From the NCBI RefSeq assembly GCF_000014685.1, contig NC_008321.1, positions 2,167,001 to 2,231,000 of the forward strand: 64,000 nucleotides of DNA, given 5' to 3'. Position numbers and translations under genes: made by a program. This DNA comes from Shewanella sp. MR-4. Its GTDB lineage: Bacteria > Pseudomonadota > Gammaproteobacteria > Enterobacterales > Shewanellaceae. The notes beneath the pieces were generated by a model. The model saw only the letters and a list, made by a program, of their open reading frames with translations. It made no database searches and was not told the origin of the DNA. Numbering within the stretch: the first letter of the stretch is position 1; every line of letters starts with the position of its first letter. This document shows positions 28,186 through 40,397 of the stretch, in pieces.

Positions 28186-29955
28186 GTGAAAATTGAAAGT
28201 ATATGGATTAAAAACTGGCGTTCCGTAAAAGAAGAAAAACTCAGAGCCCAAGATCTGATGGTTATTATTGGCCAAAATAACCACGGAAAATCGAACCTTT
28301 TGTCTTCCGTCTTGTTCTTCTTTGGCGAGGTTAAGCAACAAGATCTAGATTTCTATCATGGCTCCACTGAACTATTTGTGGAAATTGAGTTTGGTGACCT
28401 TGATGAATCAGACAAAACTACTTTCAAGAAATATTTAACCTCCGAAGGAAAAATAGTTGTAAGAAAAACCGCCTTTTTAGGCGGCAGTTTTGAATACCGA
28501 GGATACATAGAAAATCCATCAGAGGACTGGCTTCAAGAAGCTAATGCTTCTGCTTACACAAATAGAGAGCTTGCTTCCAGCCTTCCATTTCACCCCTATA
28601 TCCCGGATTCTGGCCGTATTACCAAACAAAATATAATCGATGCCCAAAATGAATATATCCAGACCAACATGGGAAATATTCAATTCTCTTTTGAACTTGA
28701 GACAACAAATTTTCTTGGGTTGAAAAGTGTCGCAAAGGGGATATTTGGTGAGGTTTACTTTATACCTGCGGTAAAAGAAGCTTCGGATGATTTTTCTTCT
28801 AAAGATTCTAGTGTTTTCGGGAAAATGTATGCCGATGTTGTCGCTTTGATGTCCGAGCATAACAATGAATGGAAGGAAACAAAAGAAAAACTTGGTAAAT
28901 TATTTTCCACTCTTAACAAAAAAGATCGTGAAGGCAATGAGAATAATGATAGACCCAAGCAATTAACTGACTTTGAAAAAGAGTTAACTGATGAGCTTAT
29001 TGCGTGGGGTGCAAAAGTAGATATTGAAGTAAGCAACCCTGATATTGAAAGTGTATTTAAAGCAAACACTCAGGTTTGGGTTGATGACGGTGTTAGAACA
29101 GATATAAAACGAAAGGGGCACGGTTTACAGCGAGCTCTGACCGTTGCGTTAATACAAGTAGTTGCTAAGAAGGCTTTTGCAGAGGCTGAGTTGGCAGAAG
29201 AACAAGGTAATAGAAAAGCATCAAATTCTAGGTATTTTATATTTGAAGAGCCTGAGCTTTATCTGCATCCTCAAGCACAAAGGTCATTATTCGATTCATT
29301 CGTTGCTTTGTCTGAGTCAGGGAGTCAAGTTATCCTCTGTACTCACTCAAGCGGTTTAATTGATGTTGAGCGTTATAAGTCTATTTACATAGCAACTAAA
29401 AACGATGAGTTAAACGGAACAAAAGTTAAGCAATGCACTGAAGATTTATTTGAAGGAGATTCAAAAAAAGATTTCAATCTTTCCTACTGGATTAATCCTG
29501 ACCGTGGCGAGTTATTTTTTGCCAGTAAAGTTGTTTTGCTAGAAGGGGCTACTGAAAAAACTGTATTTCCTCTATTGGCTAAGGAACTCGGTGTTTTTAA
29601 GTACGAATATACGTTAATCGATTGCGGCTCAAAAGATAATATCCCTCTTTACGTTAAGCTTATGAATAAATTTTCTATCCCATATGTAGCTGTTTATGAT
29701 CGAGATCATCAAGCCCACAAAGGGGTAGACGCAATTGCATCAGCAGATCGATCAACACAAAAAATTGTCGATGAGATTGATGTCAATATAGGTTCATCGG
29801 TGGTGTTAGAGAACGATATAGAAGAAGAACTTGGCTTGCCGAATGGTGGTAGTAGCAAACCTTATGTAGCACTAAGTCACATTACCGCAGAAGGTTTTAC
29901 AGTCACTCCACAAATGGAACAAAAAATCAGAAAAATTTATGACGCAGAGGCCTAA
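28186..29955 (+). CDS. Cassette 2: OLD-family AAA/TOPRIM endonuclease
   Basis: A 589-residue protein with the two-part structure of OLD-family nucleases (P2 Old, Gabija GajA). The N-terminal SMC/ABC-like ATPase shows IKNWRSVKEE, a Walker A GQNNHGKSN at 29-37 and a Walker B FIFEEPELYLHPQAQ near 352-366, followed by an H-loop LCTHSSGLID. The C-terminal TOPRIM domain has LLEGATEK with the catalytic-type E453, the DxD pair D505/D507 in YDRDHQ, and a late acidic motif ENDIEEEL. All key residues are present. OLD proteins act in phage exclusion, so a defence role is likely. It is a lone gene with no UvrD-like GajB partner in the array. It starts 16 bases after the attC core. Confidence 0.88.
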   Translation: MKIESIWIKNWRSVKEEKLRAQDLMVIIGQNNHGKSNLLSSVLFFFGEVKQQDLDFYHGSTELFVEIEFGDLDESDKTTFKKYLTSEGKIVVRKTAFLGGSFEYRGYIENPSEDWLQEANASAYTNRELASSLPFHPYIPDSGRITKQNIIDAQNEYIQTNMGNIQFSFELETTNFLGLKSVAKGIFGEVYFIPAVKEASDDFSSKDSSVFGKMYADVVALMSEHNNEWKETKEKLGKLFSTLNKKDREGNENNDRPKQLTDFEKELTDELIAWGAKVDIEVSNPDIESVFKANTQVWVDDGVRTDIKRKGHGLQRALTVALIQVVAKKAFAEAELAEEQGNRKASNSRYFIFEEPELYLHPQAQRSLFDSFVALSESGSQVILCTHSSGLIDVERYKSIYIATKNDELNGTKVKQCTEDLFEGDSKKDFNLSYWINPDRGELFFASKVVLLEGATEKTVFPLLAKELGVFKYEYTLIDCGSKDNIPLYVKLMNKFSIPYVAVYDRDHQAHKGVDAIASADRSTQKIVDEIDVNIGSSVVLENDIEEELGLPNGGSSKPYVALSHITAEGFTVTPQMEQKIRKIYDAEA

Positions 29956-30021
29956 CAAGTTGCTGCACTCGGAAAAATTACTCGCTACGCTCCTAATTTT
30001 CCGGTGAGCAAGGCGTTAGCC
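29950..30021 (+). repeat. attC site closing cassette 2
   Basis: R'' GCCTAAC (29950-29956) and R' GTTAGCC (30015-30021), 72 bases. R'' is the complement of the first bases of its own cassette (TTAGGC after the core G at 28164). Inner arms: CGGAAAAATTA pairs with TAATTTTCCG with one extra base. Confidence 0.85.
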
Positions 30022-30037
30022 CTATCAGAGGAAAATA

Positions 30038-30571
30038 ATGAAATCTGCGGTATTAGTTATTGATGTTCAGTCGATTCTGTTCGACCCGGAACCTCAACCA
30101 TTTGAATCACAAATCGTACTCGCCAAAATTAATGAGGTTACGAAATTGGCGCGTGCTAAGTCTGTCCCAGTTATCTTTATCCAGCACGAGCAGCCTAAAT
30201 CTGTTATTGAATACGAAAGCGCTGGTTGGGCATTGCAATCGAGCTTAGTTATACAAACTGGTGACTATTTCGTTCGCAAGACAACACCAGACTCGTTCTT
30301 GAATACTAATCTTCAAAGTGTTTTGAATGAACTCGATGTAGATAGCTTAATTGTGTGTGGCTACGCCTCTGAGTTTTGCGTTGATACCACCATTCGCAGA
30401 GCAGCAGGTTTAGGCTATCCCGTAACTTTGGTTTCGGATGCTCACACAACTCATGATAAGGAGCACGCCAGTGGGGCTCAAATTCGAGAGCACCACAATG
30501 CCACGTTACCTAATATTTCGAGTTTTGGTGTCAAAATCGAAGCGGTAGAGGTACGCACCCTTTGGGCATAG
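30038..30571 (+). CDS. Cassette 3: cysteine hydrolase (isochorismatase-like)
   Basis: A 177-residue isochorismatase-fold hydrolase. The catalytic triad is visible as D9 (LVIDVQ), K81 (VRKTTPDSF) and C114 (ASEFCVDTT), with the usual cis-peptide region before the cysteine. Members act as nicotinamidases, isochorismatases, ureidoacrylate hydrolases and related amidases; the substrate here cannot be told. The start has a good ribosome site (AGAGGAAA). The stop at 30571 abuts the R'' box of the following attC, as expected of a cassette. Confidence 0.92.
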   Translation: MKSAVLVIDVQSILFDPEPQPFESQIVLAKINEVTKLARAKSVPVIFIQHEQPKSVIEYESAGWALQSSLVIQTGDYFVRKTTPDSFLNTNLQSVLNELDVDSLIVCGYASEFCVDTTIRRAAGLGYPVTLVSDAHTTHDKEHASGAQIREHHNATLPNISSFGVKIEAVEVRTLWA

Positions 30572-30680
30572 GGCTAACAAACAATTTAAGAGTGATTCGC
30601 CACGCGTGGCATTTTTACTATGCGTCGGTTTAAGTGATTAGGGTGGTATGCGTGCCTCACACCTTAATTGGGCGTTATGG
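30572..30680 (+). repeat. attC site closing cassette 3, Vibrio-like
   Basis: R'' GGCTAAC (30572-30578) matches in complement the start of its own cassette (TTAGCC). R' is GTTATGG (30674-30680). Length is 109 bases. Inner arms CAATTTAAG and CTTAATTG pair, and a central palindrome CCACGCGTGG is present. The long form with GATTCGCCACGCGTGGCA resembles attC repeats of Vibrio chromosomal integrons as I remember them. Confidence 0.85.
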
Positions 30681-30687
30681 AGATATC

Positions 30688-31305
30688 GTGAGTAAAACTT
30701 GGTCATTGGAAGATGTTACTATTATCGGTAAGGGGGCTCCATACACTTTTTATTTACCTTCAAGTTCGGTGATCAAGCAACTGAAAGAAGGAAATATTGT
30801 AAAGCTAATGTTTAACTGTGGCGTTGAAAATGAGCATGGTTGGACGGCTGAAAGGATGTGGGTAATTATTACTGAAGCTAACAATGGTTGCTATAAAGGT
30901 ACCTTGGACAATGACCCAAGTTACATACCAGATATTAAATATCAGGATCTAGTTGAGTTTGAAGCTAAGCACATAATGCAAACCGACATAGAAGAAACTG
31001 AAGAAGATATTGTCGAAAAGTACCTACCCAGATGTTATGTAACTTCGCAAGTATTAAAAGATGGGTTACCCGTTGGTCAATTGTATCGCGAGCACCCATC
31101 AGAAGAGGAAGAGAATTATAGTGGCTGGACTTTATTTTCTGGTTTAGAAACTGAAGAGTACCTAAAAAATGGTGAAAATTGGAATTACGTATCTCTAGGT
31201 GCAGTTTTAAACCAATGTGATAGGTTTATTTCATTACTAGATATAGAAGACTATGAGCATGAGTATTCATGGGATAACTCCATATCTGCGTTTATCAAAA
31301 TATAA
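30688..31305 (+). CDS. Cassette 4: DUF2185/Imm33-like protein
   Basis: With GTG 30688 (ribosome site TATGGAG) the protein has 205 residues; a longer frame from 30634 would begin inside the attC site and is rejected. The C-terminal part (about 114-205) fits DUF2185, also called Imm33: PRCYVTSQVLKDGLPVG, LYREHP, YSGWTLFSGLETEEY and ISLLDIED. The N-terminal half (about 10-95) has a DUF2314-like look, with WVIITEANNGCYKGTLDNDP. Imm33 proteins occur as immunity proteins in polymorphic toxin systems, but no toxin gene is beside this one, so the role is open. Confidence 0.8.
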   Translation: MSKTWSLEDVTIIGKGAPYTFYLPSSSVIKQLKEGNIVKLMFNCGVENEHGWTAERMWVIITEANNGCYKGTLDNDPSYIPDIKYQDLVEFEAKHIMQTDIEETEEDIVEKYLPRCYVTSQVLKDGLPVGQLYREHPSEEEENYSGWTLFSGLETEEYLKNGENWNYVSLGAVLNQCDRFISLLDIEDYEHEYSWDNSISAFIKI

Positions 31306-31400
31306 CAAGCCAAGTTAACGGGACAATTTTAAGCTGGCTCCCGTCGTTTCGCTCCTAACTTTAGCCAGTTTAAAATTTGCCCCTGCTTGGGGCGTTAGGA
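31300..31400 (+). repeat. attC site closing cassette 4
   Basis: R'' ATATAAC (31300-31306) and R' GTTAGGA (31394-31400), 101 bases. Long arms GGACAATTTTAAGCTGGC and GCCAGTTTAAAATTTGCCCC pair with a few mismatches. This is the only site whose R'' is not a full complement of its own cassette start (TTATGG). Confidence 0.82.
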
Positions 31401-31410
31401 GACTAGATCG

Positions 31411-31833
31411 GTGGTTACATTTAGACCTATTAAGGATTTAGCAAAAGCAGCACATTATACTCTGTCGAATATGCAGCCATATTATGCACAATACTCTGTA
31501 GATTGGGATGAAGCTCAGATTGAGCAAATGACACAAGAGCTTGTGAACTTTGATATTTTATTTGAAGAAAAGCTTGTTGGTGTCGTTAGATTATCTTTTG
31601 ACACTGAAGTGTGCTGGTTACGAGATTTGCAAGTGGATCAGAGTTACCAGAATCGTGGGATTGGCTCAATCGCTATTGCTGAGGCAGAACGTCTGGCTAA
31701 AGAGCATCGCTCTCACATTTTGAAGCTTAAAGTGTTTAAAAATAGCCCTGCCGTTCATTTGTATAAGAGACAAGGGTTTGGTTTAACAAGTGAAGATGAT
31801 CGGTTTTACTACATGAGCCGTGCCGTCTCCTAA
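31411..31833 (+). CDS. Cassette 5: GNAT family N-acetyltransferase
   Basis: A 140-residue acetyltransferase of the GNAT fold. The acetyl-CoA-binding motif A is clear: LQVDQSYQNRGIGSIAIAEAE, with QNRGIG at 80-85, followed by motif B around FKNSPAVHLYKRQGFG. The substrate cannot be read from sequence; cassette-borne acetyltransferases modify antibiotics, amino acids or protein termini in different cases. The start is GTG 31411, ten bases past the attC core, and the stop overlaps the next R'' box. Confidence 0.92.
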   Translation: MVTFRPIKDLAKAAHYTLSNMQPYYAQYSVDWDEAQIEQMTQELVNFDILFEEKLVGVVRLSFDTEVCWLRDLQVDQSYQNRGIGSIAIAEAERLAKEHRSHILKLKVFKNSPAVHLYKRQGFGLTSEDDRFYYMSRAVS

Positions 31834-31918
31834 CCATCAAATTTTATCGCCAGCCAAAAGCGCTGGCGGTGACGTCAACCCGCAGGGCGGCTTTCCTCGC
31901 TAAATTGGGGCGTTAACC
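31828..31918 (+). repeat. attC site closing cassette 5 (end of array)
   Basis: R'' TCCTAAC (31828-31834) is the complement of the cassette's own start (TTAGGA). R' is GTTAACC (31912-31918). It contains a perfect inner hairpin, CGCCAGC with GCTGGCG, at about 31851-31868. No coding cassette follows, so this is the right end of the array. Confidence 0.83.
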
Positions 31919-32147
31919 CATAGATATTTTTACCCGAAATTCACTTGATACAGCTGACGTCCTGACACGCTTTGTCCCTTTCCACGCGCTCTTGCTTCGG
32001 CTTGTATAAAAGTTCAATACATAAGGCTGTTCTTTTCCTGACGCATTTTAGTGGCGAGTATTATTCTTGATAATTCAATGCTTCATCTTTGCTGTGAAAG
32101 ATTGGGCGTATACGCCAAGCTAGGTCGAAACGTTATTTCTCTCCCAC
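31919..32147. other. Non-coding stretch after the array
   Basis: No gene seen. It contains a perfect 12-base palindrome, GGCGTATACGCC, at 32105-32116. The stretch may be a worn cassette or original chromosomal flank. Confidence 0.4.
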
Positions 32148-32172
32148 AAAAAAGGCGCTAATGCGCCTTTTT
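32148..32172. terminator. Two-way terminator beside the small membrane protein gene
   Basis: AAAAAAGGCGC pairs with GCGCCTTTTT around TAAT. It has A and T runs on both sides, so it can work in both directions; it lies 33 bases past the stop of the minus-strand gene. Confidence 0.88.
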
Positions 32173-32204
32173 GATGGATAAGTCAGAGGAGTAAAGCTAC
32201 TCGC

Positions 32205-32441
32205 TTAGGGTTTATCTTGCTCAACTTGGGTTGATTTATCGCGATTTTCAATCTCCGTATCCGCAGACTTATCGGCATCGGGTGAGGAATTCGCGCGATT
32301 ATCGGTCTTTAACTGCTTTTCTTTATCGTGCTGACCAAACTGTGGCAGTTTGAATTTGGCACTGTATTTCAGTGCGGCAAGATTGCTGGCAATCACACCC
32401 ACCACCAAAATAATAATGATCCACACTTCTAAGCTCGACAT
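32205..32441 (-). CDS. Small single-span membrane protein (DUF2897-like)
   Basis: A 78-residue protein with one N-terminal membrane helix (about residues 6-26, VWIIIILVVGVIASNLAAL), a short basic segment KYSAKFKLPQFG, and a charged, disordered-looking tail rich in D, K, E and S. The pattern fits the DUF2897 family of small proteins. Function is unknown. It lies 28 bases after kdsB and has a good ribosome site (AAGGAG), so it is probably cotranscribed with kdsB. Confidence 0.8.
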   Translation of the reverse strand: MSSLEVWIIIILVVGVIASNLAALKYSAKFKLPQFGQHDKEKQLKTDNRANSSPDADKSADTEIENRDKSTQVEQDKP

Positions 32442-32469
32442 GACAACTCCTTATTGAGCAACGCCCTGA

Positions 32470-33207
32470 TTAATCAACGGCTAAACGCTGCTCACACTTA
32501 CGAATATCTTCTGGCGTGTCAACTTCGATTGAGTCGAAGGCGCTGATGGCGACTTTGATCTTATGGCCATGTTCTAGGGCGCGTAGCTGCTCTAATTTTT
32601 CCAGATCTTCGAGACGACCTAAGGGGAGGGCGGCGAAGGCTTGCACGAATCTGCGGGTGTAAGCATACACGCCTAAGTGCTTGTAAACTGGATAATCTTT
32701 GGTATCGCGGCCGAAGGGAATACGTGCGCGGGAGAAATACAGCGCGTAGTAGTCGTTATCGAATACCATCTTCACATGCATAGGATCGTCGAGCTCGGCT
32801 TTGTTGACAATTTCATAGCCGAGGGTCGCCATTTCAAACTCGCCTGGATGGCGTTCGAAGAGGCTGATCACTTGCTCGATGGAAGTCGGGTCGATTAGGG
32901 GTTGGTCGCCTTGAAGGTTGATGACCAGATCGTCATCCTTCAAACCTAATTGGTTAATCGCATCATTGATACGGTCTGTGCCCGATGCCGCATCAGGGCT
33001 GGTCATAACTACTTTGCCACCGAAGCCTTCTACGGCGCTTTTGATACGCTCATCATCGGTTGCAACATAAATATTGGTGAGGCCTTTGGCTAACGACGCG
33101 CGTTCGTACACGTGTTGGATCATCGGCTTGCCGTTAATCGGGGCTAAGGGCTTGCCCGGGAAGCGGCTTGAACCGTAACGCGCCGGGATTAACAGAGTCA
33201 CATTCAT
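32470..33207 (-). CDS. kdsB: CMP-Kdo/Kdo8N cytidylyltransferase
   Basis: KdsB activates the lipopolysaccharide inner-core sugar with CTP. The 245-residue protein shows [18 protein letters not shown] at the nucleotide site, ATDDERI, the NLQGDQPLI motif and the late [11 protein letters not shown] segment. In Shewanella the partner genes kdnB and kdnA make 8-amino-Kdo (Kdo8N), and the KdsB there prefers Kdo8N. The neighbouring kdnB and kdnA indicate that this copy does the same. It is followed by the small membrane protein gene. Confidence 0.96.
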   Translation of the reverse strand: MNVTLLIPARYGSSRFPGKPLAPINGKPMIQHVYERASLAKGLTNIYVATDDERIKSAVEGFGGKVVMTSPDAASGTDRINDAINQLGLKDDDLVINLQGDQPLIDPTSIEQVISLFERHPGEFEMATLGYEIVNKAELDDPMHVKMVFDNDYYALYFSRARIPFGRDTKDYPVYKHLGVYAYTRRFVQAFAALPLGRLEDLEKLEQLRALEHGHKIKVAISAFDSIEVDTPEDIRKCEQRLAVD

Positions 33208-33251
33208 TAAATTATCCTAATTTATCAAAGATATGCAGTGTAGATAGACAA

Positions 33252-33272
33252 AAGGGCTCACAACGAGCCCTT
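33252..33272 (-). terminator. Hairpin after kdnB
   Basis: AAGGGCTC and GAGCCCTT form an eight-base stem with a five-base loop; on the minus strand it ends in TTTTG. It lies between kdnB and kdsB, so kdsB may have partly separate transcription. Confidence 0.6.
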
Positions 33273-33289
33273 GTCATCTGCTTGAGAGC

Positions 33290-34375
<1,086 letters not shown>

Positions 34376-34379
34376 TTAA

Positions 34380-35888
<1,509 letters not shown>

Positions 35889-35911
35889 AAAACCTGCACT
35901 AGGCAGGTTTT
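35889..35911. terminator. Two-way terminator after the carbonic anhydrase gene
   Basis: AAAACCTGC and GCAGGTTTT form a nine-base stem with a five-base loop. A and T runs flank it on both sides. Confidence 0.85.
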
Positions 35912-35956
35912 TGGCGGTTAAACGTAGCGCTTATGGCGCGTTTCACTCAAACTGAT

Positions 35957-36562
35957 TTAAATCTTTTGCGCGCGATCGACAGTCACATCAAGATCGGTTA
36001 ACAGACCATTATCAATACCGTAAATCCAGCCGTGGATTGCCAGTTCTTGGCCGCGAGCCCAAGCTTCTTGCACGATAGTGCTGCTGGTGACGTTGGCCAC
36101 TTGCTCAATTACGTTGAGTTCACACAGGCGGTCGAAACGTTTGGCTTCATCCATTTGCATTAATTCATCTTGATGCAGACGGTAAACATCACGTAAATGA
36201 CCGAGCCAGTTGTCGATAAGCCCTAAGCGTTGATTCCCCATGGCCGCACGTACACCGCCACAGCCGTAGTGGCCTACTACCATAATGTGCTTCACCTTAA
36301 GCACATCGATGGCGTATTGCAGTACTGACAGGCAGTTAAGATCGGTGTGGATCACCATGTTGGCAATATTGCGATGAACGAAGACTTCGCCCGGCATTAA
36401 ATCGATGATTTGGTTAGAAGGTACTCGGCTGTCAGAACAACCAATCCAAAGATATTCAGGGTTCTGCTGTTTCGCCAGTTGCTCAAAAAAGTCAGGGTGC
36501 TCTTGGCGAATGCGTCCGGCCCAGCGGCGGTTGTTATCGAATAAGGGTTTAAGTAGTTTCAT
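35957..36562 (-). CDS. can: Beta-class carbonic anhydrase
   Basis: This enzyme interconverts CO2 and bicarbonate in the cytoplasm. The 201-residue protein shows the zinc ligands and catalytic dyad of the beta class: C42, D44 and R46 in IGCSDSRVPSN, then the His and Cys of VVGHYGCGGVRAAM. It ends with WIYGIDNGLLTDL, typical of the E. coli Can (YadF) group. It stands alone with its own terminator. Confidence 0.96.
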   Translation of the reverse strand: MKLLKPLFDNNRRWAGRIRQEHPDFFEQLAKQQNPEYLWIGCSDSRVPSNQIIDLMPGEVFVHRNIANMVIHTDLNCLSVLQYAIDVLKVKHIMVVGHYGCGGVRAAMGNQRLGLIDNWLGHLRDVYRLHQDELMQMDEAKRFDRLCELNVIEQVANVTSSTIVQEAWARGQELAIHGWIYGIDNGLLTDLDVTVDRAQKI

Positions 36563-36715
36563 TTTAACCTATTGTTTTATTGACATATTAAAATGTCTTT
36601 ATTGCCCTAAGTGATGCAAGCAGCACATTTTTAGCAAGAGTATACCAGTAAATTTACGCTTGCTGGTCTATCCAATGTGCCACGGTTTACTGGCACCTTG
36701 TTGATACGTGCGCCG

Positions 36716-37546
36716 TTACAATACCTTCGCTAAAAACCGAGTTAAATGCTCAGTGACAAACTCGGCTTGCTCTAGGCTGGAAATATGCCCAGCGTTAGGA
36801 ATATGCACTAATTGACTGCCGTCGATGGCATCGCTCATCAGGTAACTCTCAAGTACGCTACGGGCCTTGTCTTCGACTCCGACCATGACTAAACAGGGCA
36901 GAGTCAATTGCTCGGCAAATTCCATGGTATCGCGGCGGCCGAAAATCATCCGGCCAAGTTTTACTATGCTCGGGATAGTCTCTGGCGTTTGCGCGGCCAA
37001 GTAGGCTTCAAAACGCTGCACTAATTCGGGATTATTCGCTTTGGCATTGACGGCGAAAAACAGCGGTGAAATGGCGCTGATAAGGGGCGCAGGTATGCTG
37101 CCTGCGGCTTCGATCATATCCAACATGCCATAATATTTAGCGCGGGTGATCTCGGGTTCAAACCCAATAAAACTGTCGAGCATCACCATTGCATTGACGC
37201 GCGCGGGGGCTTTAAGCACGAGCTCGGCGCCCCACATGGCACCCACGGATAAACCGATAACCGCAAATTGCTCGATATTGAGGCTATCCATCAGAATCAG
37301 CATATGCTCGCTGATGTCTAAGAGGCTGTTGCAGCTTTCTGGGACGGCGCCCGATTGGCCGTGCCCCCAGAGCTCAGGCACGATGCAGCGATACTGTTGA
37401 CTTAAGCTGGTAATTTGCGGCGCCCACATGGCGCTATCCCAGAGGTAACTGTGGCCAAACAACAGCGCAGGGCCTGAACCTATATCGAGGTAACTGAGTC
37501 GGCTACCGGCGATGTTGAGTTGTTTTCTGTGTGTAGAAAAATCCAT
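36716..37546 (-). CDS. Alpha/beta hydrolase
   Basis: A 276-residue alpha/beta-fold hydrolase without signal peptide. The nucleophile elbow is VIGLSVGAMWG (serine in GLSVGA), an oxyanion region is ALLFGHSYLWDSAMW, and the catalytic histidine is in IPNAGHISSLEQAEF. A pattern LVMVGVEDKAR near residue 225 holds the acid. It looks like 3-oxoadipate enol-lactonase or similar esterases, but no pathway neighbours support a precise name. Confidence 0.88.
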   Translation of the reverse strand: MDFSTHRKQLNIAGSRLSYLDIGSGPALLFGHSYLWDSAMWAPQITSLSQQYRCIVPELWGHGQSGAVPESCNSLLDISEHMLILMDSLNIEQFAVIGLSVGAMWGAELVLKAPARVNAMVMLDSFIGFEPEITRAKYYGMLDMIEAAGSIPAPLISAISPLFFAVNAKANNPELVQRFEAYLAAQTPETIPSIVKLGRMIFGRRDTMEFAEQLTLPCLVMVGVEDKARSVLESYLMSDAIDGSQLVHIPNAGHISSLEQAEFVTEHLTRFLAKVL

Positions 37547-37611
37547 AAAACCTACTTTTTAAGATAAGCGCCGAGTGTAAGGCGCCACCAAGTTGTGTGA
37601 ACTGCGAAACC

Positions 37612-39904
<2,293 letters not shown>

Positions 39905-40135
39905 GATGATGCTCCTATCGAGGGGCGCCGTTGGCACGCATTGATTTTGCTCGCATTGTGGCATTGTGCGTTAGATGCCACAAGGGGGTTATCGTATTGT
40001 GTGGTTATCAATTGCAGTCGATACAGCCAATGGCAAAGGATTTTTCAGCGCAAGTGCTTAAGCGTTACTTAAGTATTGGCTTTTAGCCTAAGTATTGAAC
40101 CTGAGCATTGAGCCTAAATCGACAAGGGGATCGCT

Positions 40136-40312
40136 ATGAATATCAGTGCAAGCAGCCCAATGTTAGCGCATAGCTATGCTGCCAACCGTTCGTCTTCACC
40201 CACAGCGTTACCCGCTCAGCCTGCGCCAGCCAAGGTGGAAGAGGTGAGCGAGTCCGCCAAGGAGCGCGCCCGTGAGGCGAGTCAAGGCGAATCGATTGAT
40301 ACCTATGCGTAA
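40136..40312 (+). CDS. Small 58-residue protein of unknown function
   Basis: A frame of 58 residues starting at ATG 40136, after a ribosome site AAGGGGA. It begins MNISASSPMLAHSYAANRSS, has a proline/alanine-rich middle and a charged helical segment SESAKERAREASQG, and ends in SIDTYA. No membrane helix or cysteine. A good ribosome site and a matching terminator 23 bases after the stop support a real gene. I do not recognise the family. Confidence 0.65.
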   Translation: MNISASSPMLAHSYAANRSSSPTALPAQPAPAKVEEVSESAKERAREASQGESIDTYA

Positions 40313-40334
40313 CTGAGTGTGAAGCCGATAGATA

Positions 40335-40358
40335 AAAGCCGAGCGACTGCTCGGCTTT
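40335..40358. terminator. Two-way terminator between the small gene and the TonB receptor gene
   Basis: AAAGCCGAGC and GCTCGGCTTT form a ten-base stem with a GACT loop. It serves the converging genes on both sides. Confidence 0.85.
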
Positions 40359-40397
40359 GTGTTTTAGGAAGCAATGCTAATCAAAACATGAGGTTGA

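Noticed and set aside
30634..30687. Longer N-terminus of the DUF2185 cassette gene
   Set aside because: These bases lie inside the attC site of the previous cassette, and the GTG at 30688 has a proper ribosome site.
31919..32147. Sixth cassette after the last attC
   Set aside because: No reading frame with support and no closing attC site before the next chromosomal gene.
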